Assembly (NCBI RefSeq): GCF_030247195.1
Contig: NC_080671.1
Coordinates: forward strand, 6,724,501-6,788,500
DNA: 64,000 nucleotides
From: Topomyia yanbarensis
Taxonomy: Eukaryota > Arthropoda > Insecta > Diptera > Culicidae
Direction of reading: 5' to 3'
The position numbers and the translations under genes are program-made. Shown here in pieces: positions 13,201-25,200 of this stretch; position 1 is the stretch's first letter, and every line of letters begins with the position of its first letter. The notes beneath the pieces were generated by a model. That model made no database searches and was not told where the DNA came from. It saw nothing but the letters and a program-made list of their open reading frames with translations.

Positions 13201-16200
13201 GATAAGTGCTTCAGCAGTAGCCGAGAGCTTTTTTTATTTATTCTTTCGGCACAAGTACTGGTTCCGAAAATCTTCAAGTTTCCACAATTGGTTTTTATTC
13301 GACGATGATTTCACCGATTTTGTCGGGAGAATATTTTGGAGATACACAGCTGTGTGCAGTTGTTAGTGTATCGTAAGAAGTTGGCAGGCTTCTCAGAATC
13401 ATCGACAACCTCTCGAATAATTCCCCCATTGCGTATACATGTTTTGCCACGTTCTCGTCATCCGCGAAACGCTTGTCGCAGGTTTGCTTCAATGGCGACA
13501 CTTTATAGGTGCGAGTTTCCTTCTAGTGATGGTCTTTGAGGGCGTCCCACGTGGCCTTTGTTGTTCAGCTTCTGGAGGCTAAACTTGTTGCCCTCCACGT
13601 TCACTCCAATCTTTCCCAAAAAATCGTGAAGATTTCAAATTCGCGAGAACTGTGACATTTTAAGATGGCGTTGTTTTTTTTCTTCGAAACTATCTCACAC
13701 AGGCCCATAAGCTGTACAGGTCTACTTTCTAGTGTCAGTGCTATATTTACAGACGCAAAGGTAGAATGGGTGATCGACTCCTTTAAACCGTTCAAAGTGC
13801 CGGGGATGGATGGAATACTGCCAATAATGTCATTCCATATCTGACCAAAACCTTTAGCATTAGGCTTGCCCTAAACTATATACCTACATACTTGAGACAA
13901 ACAAGAGTAACATTTACATCAAAATCTAGGAAGCACGATAAATCACTTCCAAAATAAAGGAAAAACGATAAACTACTTCCAAAATCCTTTAGCTTAACCT
14001 CTATATTTCTGAAAATAATGGAGAAAAACATAGATTTACACATTAAAGAAAGGTACTTGCAATATTCTCCACTTAGAGAATTTCAACATGTGGCTTGAAA
14101 AACTACAGAATTCTATTGAAACAAATCTCACTTGCGGCTTTACTCGAAATGGAAGGAGTTTTTGAAAATGTATCTCATAGTTCAATGTGGAATGCTATGA
14201 GAAAACAAAAGGTTTGATATTTACACAATAAATTGGACCCACTCAATTCTTATACACCTTGAAATTACTAGCACGCGTGGAAACACGACACTGACTATGA
14301 AAACAACTAAAGGATGTCCTCAAAGTGGAGTTCTATCACCTTTATTGTGTAAAAAAGGGCCTGTACCAAAACAATCATAATCCCATTAACTCGAGAAAGA
14401 AAATATTGCATATCACTACTTTTGCTCAACGGAACAGTAATTATAATGCCCTCTGAGGTATCTGTATACCTCAGTATACTTATCGTTTTGTCTATTTTTA
14501 AGAAGTAACAGGAAAATCGAACGAACGTTGATCGATCACAGATCATTGCAGTTTTCTTTCTAATACTTTTATACAAAACGAGAAGGCACTATCAGCCATA
14601 GAATGTTTTGATCCCATCCAACCACCGACACGCCATTATATGGTTCAGAGTTTGAGAAAACACAAAAAATGAAAAATGTAGGTACATACATCTAAAATCT
14701 AGAATTCAAATCAATATTAGTCACCTCAAAGATTCCTCTAAAATGTACATCGAAAATTGTATGACAAAAAGGCCGAAACTAGTTAAAGGAACACGAAAAT
14801 ATTACCAAGAAAGACAGATGCACGAGAGGCTAGAGAAGTGTAGATGTATGTACTAGCCAATTCACTTCTCTGCAAGAATTGAATGGTGGCGGCATGTAGT
14901 TTTGAGTGTATATTTTTGTTGTGATGAAACGACAGGTCAGGTGAAATGAGCTACTACCGTGTGGGTTAGTTGTATTGGTTTACTCTCGCTGCAAAACGCT
15001 GCCTGAATGCTGATATGACACAGTGTAAATATATTTGAACCACAGTCAATGAATAAAAACAGTTATTTGCAACAAACAGAGTACTTTTTCTTATAGTAAA
15101 GGAACACAATTAGAACAAGGAAAAAAAGAGAGCGCACGAAAATGAAGAATGAATCTGAGATTGAAGTAACGATTAGCAATAAGAATCGGATGAAAAATAA
15201 GCAATCCATGGGACAAATACCTCGCATTGGCACCTTCGTGAATCTGCGTCACCAAGTCACCAAGGACCTCGTGTCTGATGTAGTACAACATTCGGACGCG
15301 CAGTAACACTCTGCAAACGAGAAAATGATCATCATAATTTATACTTTAACAATAGATGGAAACCTACTTGTTAGCATGTCTCGTCAGATGTTTCTTGTAG
15401 TTAATGTCCAGTAAGTTATCTGCGTCGTACTTCTCGTCCTTGCTCCAGTGATGAGGATCACTGGTTGGTGTATTAGAACCACCAGTATCTGAACCGGATT
15501 TAGTAGTCTTCACTTCCTTCGGTGTTCCTGAAGAGTTTGACGAAGCATCTTCATTAACTTCCGTAATGCTTCCTTCACGCCGAGGCGTTGCAGAAGCCGA
15601 AGCTGGATTGGTTGATTTACGACCTATCAGATGTGAAATGATACATAAATAAAACAACCAATCCTTCAATGATCCAATTGCTTTACGTACCTTTAGCGTT
15701 CCTTCCTCTGGGAACCAAATTGTGCAGACCACTGTGGTTGCGTGCAATCTCACGTTGTTCGCCACCTTCCGACGGTGCTATTAGATCCCATATGAAATTT
15801 TTAATTTTTTCATCGCCCTGGTAGCGATCCAGACAGTATAGGAGCTGTAAGCAAGAAGGGGTTTGGATTCGTATAAACAATTTTCTAAGCAGTTGTAGAT
15901 ATTTGCTCTGAGCATTCGTCAGTTTAAAGTCGAGAAGTTAACTTTGTTTTACTCAGCGAAAACCTAAAGTTTCCTCAATATTAGCATAGCAATCATCATG
16001 TTATATGAATCTTTTACTGATATTTAGTTTACGTAGAGCGCATACTTACAATGACACGTGCACAATCTTCGACATCTTGTTCTCTCCAGCCTCGTTTAAA
16101 TTGTCCTTGTTCCAGAATCTCGGTCCAGCGGGCCCATCTAAAATGATCAAATAATATTAGCTACAGCTTTTGCAGTCACTACATTCAGCAACGTACCCAT

Positions 16201-19200
16201 GGGACAACAGTCCTTTCTCAACCTTGAAGCACTCAGATCGAGCCCAATTCCCATACTGAACTTCGTCGAAACCGAGCGCTGCGAGTGTATCCCGATCTCG
16301 TGGTATGTAGTCATCCCGCTCGACTTGCTGCTTCTTGTTCTTGTTATCCTTTCCACGATTTCGTTTACTTCTAGTTTTCAATCCCATACCTCCTTCTTCA
16401 TTTTCACTGCCATGCTCACCAGAGGATTCATCAGACATATCCATAACGCCGTCGTCGTGGCCATATCGTTTAATCTGAGTACGCTTCCTCGGTTCCGCAA
16501 TAACCAAATCCTCCGTCTCGTCCTTTTCGCAAGCCGCTGGATCTATTTCAGCCCGTTTGGCCCATTTGTTCCAAAAATCTGGATCATCTATATTGATGTC
16601 ACTACGGTTAGCCGCGGCAGCAAATGATGCTTTGGAAAAAGTTGATCCCTTCTCACTTTCCATCGTAATAATCTGTGTGCGACGAAGCAAAATCGAATCA
16701 ATGTCCTCTTCACAGAACTTATCACCGGCATCATCGTCCATAACTGCACCGTACGCTCCTTTCTTCAGCAAGTCCTCGATTTCTTTTTTCGACAGCTGCT
16801 TGTTGGTTCCTTCCTTTCCTTGTGATGTATTCATGCTCTGCAAAATAGCCTTATCCAAGCCCAACTTCAACGAAGCCTTGTCGAACATCTCTCGCTCGTA
16901 TGTGTTACGACAAAGCAATCGATAAATCTTCACCATTTTCTGCTGCCCGATACGATGGCAACGAGCTTGAGCTTGTAAATCATTCTGTGGATTCCAATCA
17001 CTGTCGTAAATGATGACAGTGTCAGCGGCTGTTAAATTAATACCCAAACCACCAGCTTTCGTACACAATAGAAACACAAATCGATCCGAATCTGGCTTCG
17101 AATAACGATCGATGGCTGCCTGACGAAGATTTCCCCGAATACGCCCATCGATACGTTCAAATGGATATTTTCTGTAAATAAGATAATCCTCTAGGATATC
17201 TAAACAACGAACCATTTGACTGAAAATCAGTACACGATGTCCATTGGCCTTCAGTTTCGGTAGAAGTTTGTCAATCAGAACCATTTTACCCGAAGACACG
17301 ATCAAATTTTTGTAGTACGCTTCCGCGTCCTCACCATGCTGTTGCCTATAATCGTACTGAATTTGATCTTCAGCTCCATTAAGCAAGTATGGATGGATAC
17401 AGCATTTACGCAGTTCCATCATCGTATTCATAAGGTTCGGTATATTAGCGGACGTTGTTCCTTTCATCAGGAATGAAAAGTTTTGCTCCAAAATACCACG
17501 ATAATACTTTTTCTGGATGTTGGTAAGTTCCACTTCAACAATAGTTTCCTCCTTCGGAGCCAGAGACTTTTCCACGTCGTCCTTCAATCGTCTGAGCATC
17601 ATTGGCTTCAACAACGCCTGTAACTTGAGCACTTCACTTTCAGTCTTCAAACTTCCGAATTCTCGCAGGAACTCGTCGTTCGAGGAGAACTGACTAGGCT
17701 CAAGGAAATTCAGCAACGAGAACAACTCGTTAACGTTGTTCTGCAGTGGAGTTCCCGAAAGTAAAACCCTATGTTCTAGATTAAGTTGCCGAAGTCCTTC
17801 CAGTAGTTTACAGTTTCGATTTTTCAATCGATGGGCTTCGTCAATGACACAACCCCTCCAGTTGTACGGCTTCAGATCCTGATAGTCAGTCACGATCATT
17901 TCGAATGTCGTGATAAGTACGTTAAACTTGTTTATTTCCTTGATATATTTGCCGTTTTCATAACGGTAGTACACTTCGTAATCTTGAATCATCTGTCGGC
18001 TGGTGGCTGAACCGTGGTAGACAATCACATTCATGTCGGTCCAACCTTCGAATTCACGTTGCCAGTTGGGAATTGTGGAGAGCGGGGCAATCACAAGGAA
18101 CGGTCCTCGAATGCCATACTCAAATACGGAATGGACAAACGTTAAGCTCTGAATAGTTTTACCGAGACCCATTTCATCTGCCAGAATACAATTGTTTCCC
18201 TTGTACCACGAGTACCGTAACCAGTTCAGACCTTCCAACTGATACGGGCGCAAACTGTTTCCTCCTTTGTAAATCGGAGACTCCGGCAGGGGTTTCCACT
18301 GATCCGGATGAGGTCGTTTCTTGGTCTTCCACTCACTCTTGGGAGGAATTTTGTTGAATCGATAGTACTGATCAATTTTGGGAAGATCGACATCATCTTC
18401 CAGTTCCCACGTGCTGTCTTCGTAAGGCAAACTCTTCCATTTAACCAGATAGTGTTTCACCGTTTTACCATCATCATCCGTATGCTCGGAAACATCCAAA
18501 ACTCGATCTACTTCTACAAAGTCCGGGTTAAAAGATTCTTCATCCAAGCTTTCGAATATGTTAAGGTGTTGTTGTTGCTTTTGCAGAAAACGTTTGATTT
18601 TGTTACCAACTCGTTTGTCTCCTTTGAAAAGTTCATCTTCTGTTCGCCATTCGCAGTGCAGATAGGAAAAGTTACGATACTTGACGAAATATTCTTCGAC
18701 GTCGATGAATACCGGTTCTTTCTTTTCCGCTGGCGTTTCTGCTTCTTTGGAAATCTTCACCTTGGGTTCACTGTCTACAACATTCTCGCTTTTAGTAGTA
18801 TCCGTCTTCTGTTTTACGTCCTCCTTCTTACTTGATGCTGCCTCTTCTTCATCTTCTTCTTCCTCCGGTTTGTCATCTATAGTATCCTCTTGAGAATCAT
18901 TTACTTCACATGTCGTTTTTTCTTCTTCAGCCTCGTCTGTTTCCATTTTTTCCACTTCTTGCTTAGTTCCTCTCTTTTCTGGATCAGATTTTTGGATTTT
19001 TACAGAAGTTTTCTTTTCATCTTGTTCGGTTGTCTCATCTAGATCGGATTTCTCCTCTTCTTCTTCTTTTTCGTTTTCTTCCTGCTTAGCTTCTTTATTC
19101 TCCTCATCTTCTTCCTTCTTTGCGTCATCGTCGGCAGATTTTTCCTCGGTCGTAGATTCACTCATCTCATTCTGATCATCTGACTTTGGTTCTGCATCCA

Positions 19201-22200
19201 CTTCCAGATCGGTCTTCTTCTCGGCACCTTCCTCACCTTCTTCCGATTCCGGTTTTACCACCGGTTCAGGAGTTTTCTCCTTTGGTGGTGGTGGGGGTGG
19301 ATCTGGTTTCAGTTCTCGTCTGCCCATGCGTACGGCTAGTACGTATTGTACCACCTATTGAATGAATAATTATTATATTATCAATAAATATCAGCAGTTT
19401 GCTTAAGATCTGTGGAATTTGGCAGAATGTTTCTTCGTATAACATACATTTGGCATAACGGTTACATAAGGACATTTTTCTTAATTTTGAGAAGTGACTG
19501 TATTTAAGGTCTTTTGAGGCATAATCATTATTTTTATTTTGTCATTTTGGATGATTTCTAACGACGAAACTATATATGTGTAGGTTTGAGCAATGTTCAT
19601 GAAAATGAGCTGTTGGCATCAATGTGGTATAAATAGGTGTGGTAGAACACACGATTTTCTAATGTTTGAAATCAAAACTAAACAAACCAAAAGCACAACG
19701 GGTCTACGCCATAGCGTTCACACGATTCAACGGGAGCTGAACGAACGGTATGACTTAAGCAAATCGATTAATTCTGATACCATACACACCACTCATATCA
19801 ATGCCATCTTAGCCCCACCTGCATATACAACATTGATTTAACTATCATTTGGCATGAGAAATCAACTGAATGAAAGGGGGTAAACAATCAATTGCCAAAT
19901 AGATTACTGAAATGTTTTGTTGCCTGATTGTGATAGCGTGGTTGCTGGCGAGATCATAACCATAAGAACTACTAGAGGCTGTCCTCGAAGAGGATTGCTG
20001 TCACCCCTTCTGTGGTTTCTGGTAGGGGATAGACTCTGGAATTCGAAGTAAAGGATTACGCAGACGACATTGTCATCATAGTTAGAGGCAATGATAAAAA
20101 TTCGAATTTGGAATATATTCAAGTTGCTTTCATGGTGACATGACAATAATGTAAAAGAAACAATATTAACCGAGCATCCTCAAAAAATCTCCACATATAC
20201 CAGGCAAAAGAAAATCGGTTACAATTCGCCATATCCTTAATGGGACCACTATGGAATTGGCTACGGAAGTAAAGTATATTGGAGAAATAATAGATAGTAA
20301 ACTGGTCTGGAACCAACATATGAAGAGATCTACGGAACAGTCCAAACTGCATGATGGTTTGTCCAAGCCTCTTTTGCGCAAAATGGGGTTTGAAACCCGA
20401 AATGACACTTTAGTTATAAGGTCAATGATAGCATATATTTCAATGGTTTGGTAATCCAAAGTGGAAAGCAACAAGACTTGTCTGTAACTATCAAAAGATC
20501 AAAAAGTGGCTTGTCTGACAATCATGGGTGCAATAAAACCGGATCTAGCAATTGGCTTGAAAGCAATGCTAAACCTAGTACCATTATATGTCCACAATAA
20601 AAAAGATAGCAGCATGTAGTGCTTGACGAGTACACCACCTCTATCACTTCCAAAAGGTACCCTTGAATACTATATTGCTGACTCTATAAAGGACTGATGC
20701 TAGAGCAGGAAACTAAAAAACTTTATTCGGTTGAAAAGTAAGCAACGGATCCCTGAATGTCACTTGCTTCGGTTGATCGGTTCTTGTTGCGGCTGTTAAT
20801 GCCTTACTTGCGGTGGCTTGGTGTTACAAAACGACGGTCACCAACAAATACAAGCTCGACAGCACAGAATGTGCGCTTGATGAGTGGTACGATGTGGCTC
20901 GGGCCCAATTGCTCTTCCAAATTAACGTGCAGCGTCGGCAAAATAGGCAAAGTAGGAAGCACCGACATGACTGCTCGTAAAAGTTTGATGTAATCATGAA
21001 CTCTTAAATGTGATGAAGAACACGCCAGCCGCAATGGAAGGCGGTATGAAAACAATCAAGAGAAAACACCGAGAAAACGACAGTTAACACGATCAGAAGA
21101 GAAAATCAATTCATCAGAGATTTGTCTGTTTTGCTGTATCTGCATCAGCGGACTCCTTGGTCCCAATGTGGTGATTTAACCTAGCTACACTTAATTATAG
21201 ACAAAAACTTAGCTTTAATCGTATTTCGTAAAAAGTGGAAGCCACATGCTGAGATAATTCTTTTGAAAACCATGACGACCATAGTTGGTTCTCCTGAGAC
21301 CCTCTTTGCAGGAGTGTTACTATATAGTTCTCGAATGCGAGCTTGCAGATCCAGGCATTCGAGAATTATAGAGCAATTCACTCTGGCACACAGTTAGTAC
21401 GAAAGGGGTTCGAGGGTAATCCCTCCGGATGCAGAGTATATCGAGGTGTATTAACTGGTAAAGGTTTTCGGCAGTTTAAATCGGTTTCGCCATGGGAGAT
21501 ATCGAAGGTCAAGGCGTACGAACAGGTGTTGGACAGCCTCGATACTGTAAACGTCGTTCTGGTAGGGATTCCAAACAATAGAATAGTGTTGAGCGAGCCA
21601 ATACGCTATAAAACGATTTTAGACAGTAAACCCCCCTATAATTTATTGACGCCTTATCCACGATGTTTGAAGTATGTGGTATGAACGTTAGTGCCGAATC
21701 CATGATGACTCTGAGATCCTTGACGTGAGAGTGCCTTCGAATGCTGGAGTCGAACAAATGATAGTGAATCGAATCGAACAATGTTTCCGTATGAACCTGC
21801 CCGATTGAGCATTTACTCGGGTTTCAAACCATTCTGTTTAGGGCTCACTCTGAAGAAACTCGGCATTGGTTTCATCCCGTATTTTTCGAAAAAAATCCAT
21901 GTCGTCGACGAAAGACAGGCGGGGTCCTAATAATTTGATACTGGCGTCAGTAAAGTAGAGGAGGAATATTACTGGATCGAGATGACTTCCTTGCGGGATG
22001 CCGGATGTAGTAAAAAAGGTGCAGATAGACAGACCTTATTGCTGATTTGGAATTGCCTTACATCGAGGTAGGAACGAAACCTGCGCAGAAGTTGTACATG
22101 AATATCGAGTTTGTCCAGCTTCGCTTTTCCAATAGCATGGTTAATTTTGTTGAAGGCCGCAGATAGATCCATGTAAATAGCATCGGTTTGCAATCCTTCA

Positions 22201-25200
22201 GCAAATCCATCGAGTATATATGTTGTGAACGAAAGCAGGTTGGTCACCGTCTATCGTTTAGGCATAAAACCGTGTTGGTAAGTCTGCAATATAGTGTTTG
22301 CAGTGAAAGAAAATGGGGTCTAAAATGACCACCTTGAATAGCTTTGATGCGGCACTCTAACACGAGATTCTCCAATAATTATCAATGTTCGATTTATTTT
22401 CCTTATTATGACCTGGAAACATGTGAGCTGCTTACCAGTAGGAAGGGAATATTCCAGTAATGAGTATAGCTTGAAGACTTACCGAAGTAGTTCAAAAAGG
22501 CTGCTGATTTACTTTTTGACAAAAATCGAGAGAATGCCATCTGGGCCCGGGGAACTAGATGGTTTCAGCTAGAATTTTGCAGCAAAAATGACAGCAATAA
22601 TGCGACTTTGCTATAGTAGAGGACGCTCGTCGGAAAAAAAAACGCTAGCAAATTTGTCGGAGAACAGTTGGCAAATTTCTTTGGTATCAGTACCTAAAAC
22701 TCCATTGACTGACATACAAGATGGATGGGGTTGACGAAAACGGAGGAAAGATATACATCGATCAAATTGGAATCGCGAATTCTATCAAATGAAAAATACA
22801 CGGATTACGATCGGCAAGTTTCACTGATAGCCACACTTGCTAGGAGGTCGCCCACCGGTCATCGTTGATTACTCGGGTTTTATGGCGTACGGCAATAAGA
22901 CCACCACCTGATGTCTTATGGCTATTGAACATCGAATGTGTTTCACAAGCACATGGCGGACAGAGTACGGTTGTCGAGCGGCGTCACGGTCAAGGTGATG
23001 ACGTGATAAAAGCAGCCCATGGTCGCGAGCAAATAGCTATCCGTTAATGAATTTAAGCCACCAACATTCTGCTAGTATACCTCGATGTTGTTGGAGGATG
23101 AATCAGGTTCGGCAGAGAGCGAAGCCATGTTGCCGATTTGAAGGTCCTTTCGTCAATCCCACGACTGACAGTCGTTTGGTCGACTGTGGTGGGAGATTCA
23201 AGGCATCCCGAATCAACTGCGTTGCTTCCCAGTATGAGCAAGCCTACACGACCGCCCTGAAATTGGAGTGGACCGTTGACGGATCGGGCAGTGATAACGA
23301 AAACAACATGTACGTGACGGGACAAATGTTCCAACTGCAAGCAAATAGTCGGATTACTTGCTACGAGTTGATTTAACGGATCGCCAACGGAATAATTGGC
23401 GTATAAAGGGCCTATCGCTACGATTGGGGAGGACACAGATAAATTCCCGTTTCTCTTCGACTGCTGAGAACACTACCAGCCGGGACGGTATAAATTTGAA
23501 ACTCTTGGAATTTCTTCCAACTTTGCCGAAGCAGCAAATTGGATATGCGTTCCAATAAAAAGCATATATTCTACGAGAAACATTCTTCAAAATTGCTAAG
23601 ATTCAAGAAAATAAGCACATTGAATGGTACAGCAAACATGGCACTTATTGATGCAGAAGACACCACTGTCCATGGAGCCAAACAATTCCAAAACGAACAA
23701 GCTCCGTAATTTGACTGTGTAGCAAAAGGCTTGGTAATAAGCCTTGCTAAGGCTCGTTTGGATATGGATACGGCCTCCGAAATTGAGGAGAGAACCGTGT
23801 CTATTCCACGATCGAGTGTATAGAAGAACTTGAAAAAAGTCCGCCTGTCATTCAAAATTTGTCGAGCATAAGACTCGTAAGGCGGTAGTAGCATGCTTTG
23901 ACTAAGTCATCTCATTTTGGTATTGACCGGGGGCTAAGTAGTGTTAAAATTCCAGTCAAAGAGAAAATGTCCCGAGTGTGGTAAACCGCATCATACCCTA
24001 CTCTACCCGAAGAGCACTACTCAGGAAAAGAAATCAGCAACAGAACCGGCTGTTCAAGCCTCAACAAGTAGTCCTCAATAACTACAAGACGTCAATAGCC
24101 GAGATAACCATAAAATGAGTACCCATTAGGTAACAAATCAGGTACCTGTTGAATTATAGAAGTTAAGTAGAATGTACAACGGAGGATGCGGCTCTTACTC
24201 TAGGGCTTTCTTATGCACAACTGTAATCTCGGATTTTGAGGCCAATACTTCGAAGAAAATTAAATCTGAAAACTCGCCACGATGCCTTCAGAATGCAACT
24301 ACATCCAACCATCGTCCTTTCATTTTTATACGCCCAGACGAGCATTAAATTCGAGGCCGACGATGTGGAGGTCCCATGGAAAATCGAACTGGCCAACCCC
24401 CCATTCTACTAGCAAAGATGCACAGAAATGATAGAATGATCTATTTGGATTACCTCTTAATCTGCCCTGCAATGATAAAGTGATAACGGTGGACGCGAAC
24501 TTGGCGATACATTATGATTCGTGGCTCCAGTGTATCATCTGATAAGACCACCCAGCTAATAATGTATGTATGAGGATGTATGATGTATGACACTGGGTGA
24601 ATGATCCCAGTGTCATACAAGATATTCAAGCCGAATTTTTAATAGGGAAAATACATATGATCATGGCTTCATCAAAGCTTTAGGAATAGCATAGTTAACG
24701 CGAGAAGACGTGTTTCGGTTTCTGCTCGACCAAATCTCATCTAAATCGACTAGGTCGTGCCTCCACGTGAGTCTAAGTCTATTGATGATATTTGGTCCTT
24801 AGGGCGTACACAAGTAGGTGCTAACTGCCGATAGTAGTATAATGTTAACGAATATAGGCGTGAAAGCACTACCGTACAAATGACTAGTTGATCGAAAATC
24901 AGTCATGAGTAAGGAAAAATTCAAATCTAGATTACTCTCGATAATCGGTTATCCAGAGTCAAGAAATTCAAAACTTCTACAACACAAAATTGTATTCTCA
25001 GTCGTATCGCTTGCTTGAAATGAATTCTGACTAAATACCTACCCACTACCCAATTCGTAGTACTTATGAGAGAGTCACTGAGTCGGGACCTTTCGTTAAG
25101 TCAGTACCACATCAACACTTCCTTTCTAATATCCCAAGTTACGGTAATGATGGTCGTGGTCCGCAATAGTGACGCTCAGGTCAAGTTCTCGCTTGGACTG

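Larger units (their letters stand above)
5199..15220 (-). other. kis intron 9 (10,022 nt), filled with nested transposons
   Basis: This intron separates two exons of the conserved post-helicase region. It holds, from left, an unassigned AT-rich part (5200-6225), foldback element 6226-8845 with a TA-flanked transposon inside it, a 247-bp MITE (9142-9388), and a Jockey-like element split by a copia element which is itself split by a second foldback element (9460-14830). Positions 14830-15219 show nothing recognisable. No additional kis exon was found: exons 9 and 10 join with matching phase and continuous homology. Confidence 0.8.

Noticed and set aside
16138..16196. Continuation of the exon 5 frame to a stop at 16157
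   Set aside because: The added residues come from intron 5: a GTACGT donor lies at 16196 and the CHD7-like sequence resumes in exon 6.
18308..18835. 175-codon plus-strand frame opposite the kis motor exon
   Set aside because: It is antisense to a firmly identified SNF2/chromodomain exon and is Phe-rich from reversed Lys/Glu codons.
24584..24619. microRNA precursor
   Set aside because: The stem is only 14 bp and the flanks do not extend the pairing, which is too short for a typical animal pre-miRNA.
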